Assembly: GCA_965267435.1 (NCBI GenBank)
Contig: OZ253960.1
Coordinates: 4,712,001-4,776,000 of the forward strand
DNA length: 64,000 nucleotides
DNA from: JAWPMT01 sp965267435
GTDB lineage: Bacteria; Bacteroidota; Bacteroidia; Cytophagales; Cyclobacteriaceae
Reading direction: 5' to 3'
Of this stretch, positions 45,471 through 57,800 are shown piece after piece. A program made the position numbers and the translations under genes. A model generated the notes under the pieces. It worked only from the letters and a program-made list of their open reading frames with translations. It did not search any database and was not told the DNA's origin. Every line of letters starts with the position of its first letter. Positions within the stretch are counted from its first letter, which is position 1.

Positions 45471-46340
45471 TCAGCCCAACATCCACCAGCCCGCAAAAAA
45501 AAGATTGAAAACAAGCGAGGACAGCCAGTTGAGTCGCATCGTCCGCTCAAAATCTGCATTGCGATGATCTTTGCGTACCTGGAAAAACCACCGAAGAAAG
45601 AAGGTCAGCACGGGCATCAAACACAGCTGAAAAACCAGCGCTCGCTGTAAACCACTCTCCGTGTAAGTGAGGAAATAATGCCAAAACCCCGCAACCGATA
45701 GCGTAAAGAAGACCGCAGTGAAGAGAAAGGTCCCTTCTATCCCAAGTATGATACTGATCGTGCGATCCCCTCTCTTATTATCTTCATCATGCTGGTATAC
45801 CTGCGTCATGGGATAGGAGCCAAATAGCAAAAGGGACGAGAGGACCGCCGGGTACTGCAAAGATGCCTGGAATATCTCGTAGAAGCTCGAATCTGATAGG
45901 GCCATCACAGTCATCAGGAAAGTGAAATAACCCTGGCAGATGCCGGCTGCTAACCAACCGACAATTGGGTACTTTTTCAGGCGAACCGATGGATGGCTAT
46001 AGGCCTTGGACACGAGCCCATAGATGACAATCATCACAGCGAACTGCCACGAGATGAGCAATGCCAGGAATGTACCCATGACGTCGATCGCCAGTGCAAC
46101 GCGGTAAAGCTCCACGGACACTTGCGGCGGGGTTTTGAGACCTCCAATACTGCCCTCATCTTTGTCAAAGTATGAATTATAACCATTGGACGCCGGGTAG
46201 ATGAGTAAGTGCAGAATAAAGAAGGACAAAACAAGGTCCACATTTACAGGCGCATTCAACACAGCCACTGCAAAGAGGAATACAGGCAATAGGAAGATAG
46301 AGAAGGGTATCCGAAGGTGTAGTAGGGTGGATTTTTTCAT
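45471..46340 (-). CDS. UbiA family prenyltransferase
   Basis: A 289-aa protein with about eight transmembrane helices. The first Mg-diphosphate motif is SNGYNSYFDKDEGS with Asn52, Asp59 and Asp61 (NDxxDxxxD type), and the second is VYQHDEDNKRGD with Asp185, Asp187 and Asp192. UbiA enzymes attach polyprenyl groups to aromatic acceptors. It stands divergent to the type III PKS gene (57 nt apart); the phenolic product of the PKS is its best candidate acceptor. Confidence 0.9.
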   Translation of the reverse strand: MKKSTLLHLRIPFSIFLLPVFLFAVAVLNAPVNVDLVLSFFILHLLIYPASNGYNSYFDKDEGSIGGLKTPPQVSVELYRVALAIDVMGTFLALLISWQFAVMIVIYGLVSKAYSHPSVRLKKYPIVGWLAAGICQGYFTFLMTVMALSDSSFYEIFQASLQYPAVLSSLLLFGSYPMTQVYQHDEDNKRGDRTISIILGIEGTFLFTAVFFTLSVAGFWHYFLTYTESGLQRALVFQLCLMPVLTFFLRWFFQVRKDHRNADFERTMRLNWLSSLVFNLFFAGWWMLG

Positions 46341-46397
46341 TTAACAGCTAACAGGAAGCGAAATCCATTGGTTATTTAGTTGATATCTTACGCCCTT

Positions 46398-47501
46398 ATG
46401 TCCCCTAGCATTTTGTCCATTGGCACGGCCGTACCACAGCATAAAGCGCAGCAAACTGAGCTCGCCCAATTCATGGCAAAATACCTGGATTTGGATCGCA
46501 AGCTATCGCGCAAACTGCAGGTACTCTACAATCTCAGCGGGATAGAGACAAGGTATTCTGTCCTTCCCGATTTTACAACACCGTCAGCAACATTTCAACT
46601 GTTCCCTGATAACGCTCACGCGCCAGAGCCAACTACCGAAAGCCGGATGTCGGTGTACCAACAACATGCTGCCGAGCTTGGCAAAAACGCTGCCCTTGAC
46701 TGCTTCCGAAGGTACGGCAGTCGCCCTTCAAATATCACTCACCTGATTGCTGTGAGCTGTACGGGGATGTATGCTCCTGGACTTGACATTGATCTGGTAC
46801 AGGCCCTGGATCTTCCGACGGATATCGAAAGGACAGCGATCAACTTCATGGGTTGCTACGCAGCCTTCAATGCCCTGAAGGCGGCCGATAAGATTGTGAG
46901 GTCGGAACCCACAAGTACTGTGCTTATTGTCGCAGTGGAACTCTGCAGTATTCACCTGCAGAAGTGTTCCTCGGAAGATGCCATGGTCTCTAATGCCCTT
47001 TTTGGAGATGGGGCCGCTGCAGTACTCGTCGGCAGCGACGCATCTGGACCGTCTCTGAAGATGGATGCGTTCTATAGCGATCTGTACCTGGACGGTAGAG
47101 AGGACATGGGCTGGTACATACGCGACTTCGGTTTTGAAATGAAGCTCACCGCGGAAGTCCCCTCACACATCAAGGGGGGCATCTCAGAACTCACGCACCG
47201 ACTATTGACGAAAATGGATGTGCCCTTGAGTGAGATCTCCCGGTATGCGATCCACCCTGGAGGCCGGAAGATCCTCGATGTCATCGAAGAAGAGTTGTCC
47301 CTCAAACCTGATGACAATGCCCCAGCCCGCCACATCATGAAACACTATGGCAACATGTCTTCGCCGTCTGTGTTATTCGTGCTGCAGCATATCATGGAAG
47401 GTCTGGATGCTGCGGATGATGGAGAGCACATACTCAGTTTTGCATTTGGCCCTGGTTTGACCATGGAAAGCATGCTGCTAACTGTGTCACAGAATGCCTG
47501 A
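46398..47501 (+). CDS. Type III polyketide synthase
   Basis: A 367-aa homodimeric ketosynthase-like enzyme from the ATG at 46398 (a TTG 18 nt upstream is the alternative). The catalytic triad is intact: Cys153 in FMGCYAAFNA, His286 in AIHPGG and Asn319 in GNMSSPS. It condenses CoA-linked starter units with malonyl-CoA to give alkylpyrones, resorcinols or phloroglucinols; the starter cannot be read from sequence. Its last 8 nt overlap the methyltransferase gene, so the two are translationally coupled. Confidence 0.95.
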   Translation: MSPSILSIGTAVPQHKAQQTELAQFMAKYLDLDRKLSRKLQVLYNLSGIETRYSVLPDFTTPSATFQLFPDNAHAPEPTTESRMSVYQQHAAELGKNAALDCFRRYGSRPSNITHLIAVSCTGMYAPGLDIDLVQALDLPTDIERTAINFMGCYAAFNALKAADKIVRSEPTSTVLIVAVELCSIHLQKCSSEDAMVSNALFGDGAAAVLVGSDASGPSLKMDAFYSDLYLDGREDMGWYIRDFGFEMKLTAEVPSHIKGGISELTHRLLTKMDVPLSEISRYAIHPGGRKILDVIEEELSLKPDDNAPARHIMKHYGNMSSPSVLFVLQHIMEGLDAADDGEHILSFAFGPGLTMESMLLTVSQNA

Positions 47502-48189
47502 TTTGTCTCAGCGCTCTACTGCGGTGGAAATAATGGACGACCTGGAATGCAGTGGGCCCGTTGTCGACCAAACCCTAAAGGAGCTCAATACCATCAACAA
47601 GTGGTTGGGTGGGGATCAAATCAGCGTCAGAGCATTTGTACGGGCCATTGGCCGCAGTCAGGAACCCATCACCTTCATGGACCTCGGCTGTGGGGGAGGA
47701 GATATTCTCATGGCTCTTGCCAAGTGGTGTCGAAAGCACAAGAAGAACGTGCAGTTTCTGGGGATCGACGCCAATAATTCCATTGTCGAATACGCGCGTC
47801 GAAATTGTGAGGGCTATCCCGAGATCACCTTTCAGTGTGTAAACATTCTGGAGAAGGAATTTGAGTCGTTGAAATGCGATATCCTCCATTGCTGCCTCTT
47901 TACACACCATTTCTCCGATGAACAGCTGATACGACTTTTAAGTCTATTCCGAAGACAAGCTGGAAAACAGGTCATCATCAATGACCTACACCGCCACAAC
48001 CTGGCTTACTATAGCATCTTGTGGCTGACGAAAGCATTCTCTCGCTCCGAAATGGTCAGACATGATGCCGCGCTGTCTGTGGCACGAGGCTTCCGAAGGT
48101 CAGAACTTAAGCAGATCCTCCACAAAGCATCCATCTCTCATTACCACCTGCAGTGGAAGTGGGCCTTTCGATGGCGCTTGGTTTACTGA
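47494..48189 (+). CDS. SAM-dependent methyltransferase
   Basis: A 231-aa class I methyltransferase. SAM-binding motif I FMDLGCGGGD is at residues 61-70, followed by GIDANNSIVEYARR and, after motif II/III, LHCCLFTHHF, and a region rich in His (NDLHRHNLAYY). It overlaps the type III PKS by 8 nt, so it very likely methylates the polyketide or its prenylated derivative. The acceptor atom is unknown. It overlaps the convergent nitroreductase by 7 nt. Confidence 0.9.
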   Translation: MPDLSQRSTAVEIMDDLECSGPVVDQTLKELNTINKWLGGDQISVRAFVRAIGRSQEPITFMDLGCGGGDILMALAKWCRKHKKNVQFLGIDANNSIVEYARRNCEGYPEITFQCVNILEKEFESLKCDILHCCLFTHHFSDEQLIRLLSLFRRQAGKQVIINDLHRHNLAYYSILWLTKAFSRSEMVRHDAALSVARGFRRSELKQILHKASISHYHLQWKWAFRWRLVY

Positions 48190-48770
48190 ACCCAGCGAAC
48201 TTTTTCTGAGATAGGTCTTCGCCTACCTTCAGGCCAATTGCCTTTGGGCGTGCCTATGTACATAAACCCCAGTAATCGGTCATCCGCTCCCAGTCCAAAG
48301 AAGTCCTTGGCTTCTTCCCAATAAGTGACACCACCGCTTCCCCAGTAGCACCCGACACCAGAGGCCGTCGCGGTCAGGTACATGTTCTGCACAGCACACG
48401 CCACGGCCTCTACCTCTTCTATTTCTGGAAACTTTTTATTCTCGGGACGCTTCATCCCAATGGCAATTATATGTGAGGCAAGCAGAGGCTTTTTTGCCAA
48501 TTTGTCGTATTTGACCTGATCAAAGGTCCCTTCTCGTTCGGCTCGGGTCTTATACAGGTTGGATTGAAAATCCGCGAGCTTCTTGATCCCGTCCCCCTTG
48601 AAGACCACAAATTGCCAAGGCTCACTCAGACCGTGCGTCGGCGCCCAATTGGCATTTTCCAGCATCTGATTGATGACAGCATCATCCACTTCTTCGCCGG
48701 AGTACATGGCTGGATAGATCGAGCGACGCGTCCTGATGAGACGCGATACTTCACTTACGTCAAAGTTCAT
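48183..48770 (-). CDS. Nitroreductase family FMN protein
   Basis: A 195-aa flavoprotein. Start VSRLIRTRRSIYPAM, then ANWAPTHGLSEPWQFVVF (FMN-binding core) and AVACAVQNMYLTATASGVGCYWGSGG in two parts, all typical of nitroreductases that use FMN and NAD(P)H. Natural substrates are often quinones. It is on the opposite strand next to the polyketide locus, so a functional link is possible but unproven. Confidence 0.9.
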   Translation of the reverse strand: MNFDVSEVSRLIRTRRSIYPAMYSGEEVDDAVINQMLENANWAPTHGLSEPWQFVVFKGDGIKKLADFQSNLYKTRAEREGTFDQVKYDKLAKKPLLASHIIAIGMKRPENKKFPEIEEVEAVACAVQNMYLTATASGVGCYWGSGGVTYWEEAKDFFGLGADDRLLGFMYIGTPKGNWPEGRRRPISEKVRWVQ

Positions 48771-48823
48771 CCCGCAAAGATGCCTATTGGCAGATTCTCA
48801 TCTGCTATCACCTGGGAGAAGAA

Positions 48824-51800
48824 TTATCTGTCGACACGTACCTTGTAGACCAGGAATCCATTGGCATGGCTCGGATCCACAAGTCGTAAGAGGTATATGC
48901 CTCTCTTCACTGCACTGACATCCAGCGTCATGACACTTTCCATGCTGCGGACCAACGGGTGCTCCATAATCAGCCTTCCCTGTAGATCCACCAGCTGCGC
49001 AGCAACATCGTCGCTATTGAGGCCCTTGTAGGAAATGTTCAGGTCGCGATCAGCTGGGTTGGGATAAACATCGATCTCGGTAAAGTATTCTTTGGCTACC
49101 GTCAGGATATTTATCAATTGCACCTCTATACCGGTCTCGTCAACGGTCGCCTCGAGGGTCAGAGAAGTCTGCTCAAGGCCTCCTTCTCCAATTTTGAACT
49201 CTATGAAGGAGTTAGGGTCCATGGGTATACCCGGGTACTCGATACTCAATCGATAGTCGCCATCAGGAAGATCACCGAAGGTTACACGGCCGTTGTCGTC
49301 GGTTTCTTTGTAAGCAATGAGCTCGTATTCATCCTCGGCCTCATTCGCTCCACGACCTCCTGTGGCACGTCGCCTTCTTCGAAGCGAGCAGCCTGCTCTC
49401 TTCACCTTCCTTCGGGTTTGAACACGCGACTCCCCTTCGATATCTTCTGCAAAGTCAGACTCGACCAACAGGCTCACCTCGTTACGGCCGACTGCTACAT
49501 TCGTCGGTCTTTGCTGCATGCGCAGATCAGCATCCACCTCATCTCGTACTCGCAGGGTATCCGCCTCCTCCCAAAGGAACGTACTCTTGTAGTACGTCGG
49601 CAGTAAGCGCACAGAGTCCGTGCGACTATTCTTGCTACGAATCAGCAGAGTGTCTGTCCTCAGCGCAATAAGGTAATCACCCAGAACAACGTCCTCGAAA
49701 ATCAGGCCCTCTGATGTGACCTCAGGATCTGCGAGTGTGTCGAACGGCATACCTGGTTCCGTTACCTTGAGCAAATAGCCCTGGCCTTCGTCCAGAGGCG
49801 CGGTGTCATTGTCAATATCCCTGTAGGTAGGTGAAAATTTCATGTCCACCACTGCCAGTATGGTCTGCGGCGCACTTGTCACTGTTAGGTTAGGAACCAT
49901 TTGATTGCTCACATGTGCCGTGTATACGCCCATCTTGTCATAGTCGAGGTGCTCAATGAAGTAGCTAGCAGACTCCGCACCTGCTATCTTCTCACTCACT
50001 GCAACTCCCTCGAAAAACCACTGATAGATATTGGCAGCCCCTCCGACGTCAGCCGATAACAGGTAGTCGGAGCCCTTTCGCAGACGTACTTCGGTGCCTT
50101 CCGGTGGGCGTTGGTCACGATAATTGAGTGTCGGAATATCTATATTGTGCTCCAGATCGTCGAAATCGAGCATATTTTCTGAAACATCCGGGGCGATAAG
50201 CTCCTCCAATCCCCTCAAGTCCGGCAGGCGCGTGATAGAATTTTGCGCCAGATCCAAGAACTCCAAATTGACGATATCCAAAATCGCATCAGGCACTTCG
50301 CCTACCACGTTACTGTTCTTCAACATCAATGCGATCACCCGATTGCCACTGACCGTCACGCCTTCCCATGTCTCGATATTGGGATTGTTCGGCCAATCAG
50401 CACCGTTGGTCCAGTTATCTCCACCGGTGGCATTGTAGAGTGCCAGCAGTGACTCTCGATCACGCTCCAAAGAGCTTACCCGCAACGCAATGTCTGTTGT
50501 GACCAGTGTCACGCCTTCAAACTGTGCGTTGGTCACCTCGACATGGTAGGCTCCTTCCTGATCAAAAGAACTGATATCCAGTTCGAAAGTAGGATCGGTT
50601 TGGGCAAGGAGTTCATCGTTTTTGAACCATCGATACTCGTTACCAGATCCGCTGATCTCCCGATCAAAGGTGTAGGGAGATCCCTGCTCACGTAGTACAG
50701 AAATCGGCTCGAGCAATTCACCTTGATTGTCAAGCGTCAAGTCTGCGCCCGTCGCGACAATATTCTGAAAATGTCCAAATGACAGTCTGTTGCCAGAAAC
50801 ATCGACTGTCGCAAGACCCACTAGTGGCGTGAGGTCGCCTATCCCTGTCAAGTCGTTATTCGACAGATCGAGGTCCTCAAGCAAGTCGAGCCCTGCAGCG
50901 ACATTCAATATTGCACCGGTCAGATTGTTATCAGGTAAATCCAGTCCTACCACGCGTCCGTCCACCACGGTGACGCCAAACCACGAATCGAGACGGTCTT
51001 CTTTCCAATTTGTGCTCTCCGTCCAGTTTCCACCACCTGTTTCATCGTACAACGCCACGAGTGCCAGCGAATCAAGCTCCGTGCTGGGATTGGACAGTGT
51101 GGTTGCATTGACGCTATTGGAGTATTCCGAAAGGTCCGAGCTATTGTACTGAACCTGCGCCCTCGCATAGTACGTTCTGGCGTATTGCAAGCCAGTCACA
51201 ACGACAAAAGGATCGTCCGTTTCCTGCCGCTGGTAGCTTGCCAAAATCGTAGAGAAGTCCTCCTCCTCGCTCACCTCCACAATGTAGCTATCAACACCCC
51301 CATCGAGCGTCTCCCAGGCCACCCTAAATGAACCCACGTTGATATCTGTTGGGTCATTGAGCGTGGTGGCCGCTGGAAGGATTTGAAGTTCATCTCCAGT
51401 ATTGTCTGTACCTACGAGGTTGGATGGGCTGGTGGCGCTGACGATCACATCATACGTGTCAACGTCCAACGCAGCTATGACATCATCTGCCAAACTCCAG
51501 GTACCATCCCCGTTGTTCGTAGCCGCGTAGTCAGCCCCATCGATCGAGACCTCAATCGTGGCATCTGCGTCATCGACCTCACCAGAAAGCGGAGGCGTGA
51601 AATCAAAAGTTGCAACCGGCGAAATCGTCACTGTAGGCGTCACGCCCGTACCTGACAAAACCAACTCGTCGCTAGAGCCGTCCGTCCCCACATTGCCTAC
51701 AGCATCCGTAGCGTTTACCTCTACATTGTAAGTCCCGTCAATGAGAGCAGATGTGACGACCACTGACCAATCGGTCCCCACGACCGTGGCTGTATAATTC

Positions 51801-54800
51801 TCCCCATCGACTGTAACAACCACTGTACTATTCGTATCATCGACCGTTCCCGTCAGTTCCGGGGTGTTATCTGAGGAATTGAGAGGATCTATCGCTACCA
51901 CAGGAGCCGTTAGGTCTAGCTCCAACTCATTGGTACTTGCATCCACACTTTCGTTGCCGGCATCATCTATCGAAGTTGCCACAACCTCATAGTCCGCTTC
52001 GGGAAGTGAGTTGGTCACTGTTGCCGTCCATGTTGCACCTAGATTGGTAGCGGAGTAATTGATGCCGTTTACATTCACATTGATAGAAGCCTCTGGGTCG
52101 TCAATCGTACCGGATAGCTCAGGAGTTTCGTCCATAGTAGTGAGCGAGTTCACCGTCACTATTGGCGCAGTGACGTCAATAATGAGTTCGTTGGAAGTAG
52201 CATCTGTTCCCGCATTGTTTGCGAGGTCCGTGGCTGTCACTACGACTTCATAAGTAGCCTCCGACAGACTTGCGATGGTGTTGTCGGCCAACGTCCATGT
52301 GCCATTTCCATTGTTTGTCGCGGGGTAGTCTGATCCATCGACATTGACGCTGATGGTTGCTGCGGCATCGTCTATGGTACCGTTCAGCGCCGGCGTTGCA
52401 TCGTTGGTCTCGAAGGATACGATGGTCACAGTTGGTGGGGTCAGGTCAATCTCGAGCTCCTGAGTAGTTGCATCGTTTGCTGGATTGCCCGCGATATCTG
52501 TAGCCGTGATCGTCACTTCATAAGTACCTTCTCCTATTCCGGCGGTGCTGTTGTCGGGGAGGGTCCATGTCCCATCTCCATTATTGGTGGCGGGATAGTC
52601 AGAGCCATCCACATGCACCGAAATGGAAGCATTCGGGTCATCTACTGTTCCGCCTAGTTGCGGTGTCTGGTCATTAGTGACAATGCTGGCAATCGAGACT
52701 GCGGGTGGTGTCAAATCAATTACCAGTTCGTTGCTAGTGGCATCGAACCCATCATTTCCGGCCACGTCTGTGGCAGTTATTACCACTTCGTACGTGGTTT
52801 GACTCAGTGGTGCAATGGTATTGTCATCCAGTCCCCAGGTACCATCGCCATTATTCGTGGCTGCGTAATCATTGCCATTGACATTGACACCGATAGTTGC
52901 CAAAGGATCATCGACGGTACCATCCAGTGGCGGCCTTAGGTCGTTGATGGTCAAAGCGTTTATTGTGACCGTTGGAGCTACCAGATCGATTGTTAACTCA
53001 TTATTAGTGGCATCGTCACCGTCATTGCCGGCTATATCCGTGGCTGTTGCAGCAATATTATAAATGCCGTTGCCCAGGCTTGCCACTGTATTGTCCGCCA
53101 AAGTCCAGGTGCCATCTCCATTATTGGTAGCAGCATAATTGCTCCCATCGACATTGATATTGATGGTCGCCAGTGGATCATCCACTGTACCCCTCAGCTC
53201 GGGCGTCTGGTCGTTCGTCTCAACTGAGTTGACGGTAATCGCAGGTGGAGTGAGGTCAATGATCAATTCATTGTTGGTACCATCAACACCGTCATTATCC
53301 GCATTGTCCGTGGCCGTGACTACCACTTCATACGTGCCTGCACCAAGGCTCACAATGGTATTATCTGCTAAGGTCCAAGTCCCATCTCCGTTGTTGGTCG
53401 CAGGGTAATCACTGCCGTCCACGTTGACGCTGATAGTCGCCGCTGCATCGTCCACCGTACCGTCAAGCTCGGGAGTCTGATCATTTGTCTCCACTGGCAG
53501 GATGGTCACGAGCGGTGCTGCAATATCAATCTCGAGTTCATTCGACGTACCGTCAGTACCTACATTTCCGGCGACATCAGTCGAAGTGGCAACTACCTCG
53601 TAGGTGGCCTGGGGCAAAGAGGCAACAGTATTATCGACCAACGTCCAGGTGCCATCACCGTTGTTGGTTGCGCCATAGTCTGAGCCATTGACGTTAATGC
53701 TTACAGTTGCAAGCGGATCGTCTACTGTACCAGTCAATTCGGGCGTTTGATCCTTGGTCAGCAATGCCGTGACAGTCACGGTCGGCTCCGTCAAATCGAT
53801 GTCAACTTCGTTGCTTGAGCCATCTATACCTGGATTGCCGGCAATGTCCGTTGCTGTCACTGTAACCTCGAAGATCCCCTCCGCGAGGCTGGCGATCACA
53901 TTGTCAGCCAGGGTCCAGGTGCCATCACCATTGTTTGTCGCCGCATAATCACCTCCGTCTACGTTGACATTGATGGTCGCGTTAGGGTCATTGACTGTAC
54001 CACCCAGTGCTGGTGTCTGATCATTGGTCTCCTCGGAATTGATCGTGACGATAGGTGCCGTCAGATCTATGATCAGTTCATTGGAGGAGCCATCGAAACC
54101 GTCATTGCCTACATTATCTGTTGCGGTCACGGTGACTTCAAATGTCCCGGCAGCAAGACTCGTCACAGTATTGTCGGCAAGTGTCCATGTCCCATCCCCG
54201 TTGTTGGTGGCGGGGTAGTCTCCACCATCTACGTTCACACTGATGGTTGCTGCAGGGTCATCTACTGTACCGTCAAGTTGAGGGGTTTGATCGTTAGTCT
54301 CAAGGGCCGTAACTGTTACGGAAGGTGCGGTCAAATCAATCTCCAGTTCATTGGAGGTGATATCAACTCCGGCATTGTCAGCATCGTCGGTTCCTGTCAC
54401 AGTGACCTCGTAAATTGCCTCGCCCAGGGTTGCTATTGTATTGTCAGCCAAGGTCCAGGTTCCATCGCCATTATTTGTTGCGGGATAGTCAGCACTATTT
54501 ACATTTATGTTTATTGTGGCAATGGGATCGTCCACGGTCCCGCTCAATTGGGGGGTCTGGTCGTTGGTGACTAGCGCGGTTATGGTAACCACTGGATCAG
54601 TTATATCGATCTTTAATTCGTCGCTTGTGGCATCCACTCCCGCATTGCCCGCGATATCAGTAGCTGTGGCGCTGAGCTCCCAGGTAGCCTCGGCCAGAGT
54701 GGCAACCACATCGTCGGCAATCGTCCAGGTGCCATCGCCATTGTTGGTAGCTGCGTAGCCATTACCGTCAACCAATATGCTGATCGTGGCATCTGGATCA

Positions 54801-57800
54801 TCGATGGTTCCGGACAGTGGGGGTGTTTGATCATTTGTGACTAACACGTCGATCGTAACTACCGGGTCGGTCAGATCTATCGTCAATTCATTGGAAGTCG
54901 CATCGGTACCCTCATTGCTAGACAGATCAGTCGCTGTTACCACCACGTTATAGATGCCTTCCGAAAGCGTGGTGATGGTATTGTCAGCCAAAGTCCAGGT
55001 CCCATTGCCGTTGTTGGTGGCGCCATAGTCGCTCCCATCCACGTTCACGTTGATGGTGGCCGCGGGATCACTCACTGTGCCAGTCAATTGCGGAGTAACA
55101 TCCATGGTGACGAGAACGTCAATAGTGACTGTTGGAGCACTGGTATCTATTATCAATTCATTGCTGGTCCCGTCCGTTCCGATGTTGCCTGCGAGGTCGG
55201 TAACACTGACACTTACTTCGTAGGTGCCATTGGCTAAGGCAGGTGTAATCGTCCCCGCATCCAAAGTCCAAAGGGCCTCCGTCGCTGTAGACGCAGGATA
55301 ATTATTTCCATCGACCGTAATTGTCACACTTGAAGTCAACTCTGAAAGCGTCCCAGAGAGACTTGGTGAAGTATTGCTAGTACTAACACCTGTCACAGTA
55401 ACAGTCGGGTTGGTTATATCGATCTCCAATTCATCTGTCGTCGCGTCCGTCTCCGCATTATCCGCCACATCCGTGGCTGTCACGATTACATCGTAAACAC
55501 CTTCCGCGATTGTGACCACTATATTATCAGCAAGCGTCCAACTCCCGTCTCCATTATTGGTAGCAGGATAATCGGAACCATCGACGTTGACGGATATAGT
55601 GGCAGCCGGATCGTCCACGGTACCATCCATTTCGGGAGTCTGGTCATTGCTGATCAAGGCATTGATCGTTACCGTCGGGCCTGTTAGATCGATGGTCAAT
55701 TCGTTGGATGTAGCCTCCGTTCCGACATTTGACGCCACATCGGTCGCAGTTACATCTACGCTGTATATTGCCTCCGGTAGTGGTGCGATTGTATTCTCGG
55801 CCAATGTCCAGGTGCCATCACCATTATTGGTGATCGGGTAGGTGATACTGTTAACCTCGGCGACGATTGTTGCCAGTGGATCATCAATGGATCCTGTGAG
55901 TTCCGGCCGCTGATTTTTTGTGACCAGGACGTTGATGGCGACCGTCGGTGCCGTCAAATCGACTACCAACTCATTAGAAGTGGCATCGGTACCGTTGTTG
56001 CCTGCGACATCTGTGGCAGTGATGGTAACTTCATAGGTAGCGGCTGCCAGGGACGCAATGGTGTTGTCGGCCAACGTCCATGTACCGTCCCCGTTATTGG
56101 TAGCTGGATAATCGGAACCATCCACGTTGACAGAAATAGTAGCGGCATTGTCATTCACCGATCCGGTGAGTTCGGGCGTCTGATCGTTGGTCTCTCGAGC
56201 GTTGACGGACACAGTGGGGGCGGTGAGGTCAATAATAAGCTCATCGGATGTTGCATCAGTACCCGCGTTACCAGCCAGATCAGTGGCAGTTACAGTCACC
56301 TCATAAGTAGCTGCCGCCAGTGAAGCGACCGTATTGTCTGCCAGAGTCCATGTACCGTCACCATTGTTGGTCGCGGGGTAGTCAGATCCATCCACATTTA
56401 CCGAAATAGACGCACTATTGTCATTGACGGTACCTGTGAGCTCTGGAGTGGGGTCATTAGTTTCCGACGCATCGACCGAAACTGTCGGTGCTGTGAGATC
56501 GATGATCAACTCATTGGAGGTAGCATCGGTATCGGAATTGCTCGCCAGGTCCGTTGCCGTCACTGTCAGTTCATATGTGCCCGCAACTAGCGGGGCGATG
56601 ATATCCTCTGCAAGCGACCAGGTGCCATCGCCATTGTTCGTAGCCGGGTAGTCAGCAGAATTGACATTGACGCTGATCGTCGCGTCGTTGTCATTCACAG
56701 TACCGCTTAGCGCCGGACGCTGATTGTTGGTCTCCAGTGAATTCACCGTGACGGTTGGAGCGGTCAAGTCTATGATCAACTCGTCACTCGTGGCATCGAC
56801 ACCATCATTTCCGGCGACATCTGTCGCTGTCACAGTCACGTCATACGTGCCCTCTGGTATGGTGGAGACCGTATTATCAGCCAGGACCCAAGTCCCATCT
56901 CCATTGTTGGTGGCAGGGTAGTCTGATCCATCCACATTCACAGAAATCGTTGCAGTGTTATCATCTACGGATCCCGAAAGTGGCGGTGTCTGATCGTTGG
57001 CGATCAGAGCAGAGATCGTCACATTTGGCGCGGTAATGTCTATGATCAGTTCATCTGCAGTCGCATCCAGACCCTCGTTTCCGGCGGGGTCCGTGGCCGT
57101 CACGACGACATCATAGGTGGCCTCAGCCAATGTGGCCACAGTATTGTCTGCCAAAGTCCAAGTGCCATCCCCATTATTTGTCGCAGGGTAATCCGAGCCG
57201 TCCACATTGACAGAAATGGTGGCAGTATTGTCATCTACCGAACCTGTTAGTTCAGGAGTCTGATCAAATGTTTCCAACGCATTGATTGAGACAACGGGCT
57301 CCGTCAGGTCAACCTCCAACTCATTGGAGCTCCCATCTACGCCGGCATTACCTGCGACATCAGTGGCCGTAATTGTCAATTCGTAGATGCCTTCGGATAG
57401 CGGTGCGATAGTATTTTGCGCCAAGGACCATGTGCCATCTCCGTTGTTGGTGGCCGGGTAGTCGGAACCATCAACGTGTACATTTATAGTGGCAGCATTA
57501 TCGTTCACCGTGCCGCTCAATGCCGGCCTCGGTGTTTTTGATAATACGGGGTCCACCGTCACAACAGGAGCCGTCAGGTCGATGACGAGTTCGTTGCTGG
57601 AAGGATCCACATCACTGTTCCCCACCACATCTGTTGCAGTGACGACTACTTCATAAGTGTTTTCGGCAAGTGTCGTAATTGTGTTGTCCACCAATGTCCA
57701 TGACCCATCGCCATTGTTCGTGGCTGGGTAATTGGAGCCGTCCACGTTGACGGAAATGGTAGCTGTGTTGTCATCCACGGTACCTTCCAGCTCTGGTGTC

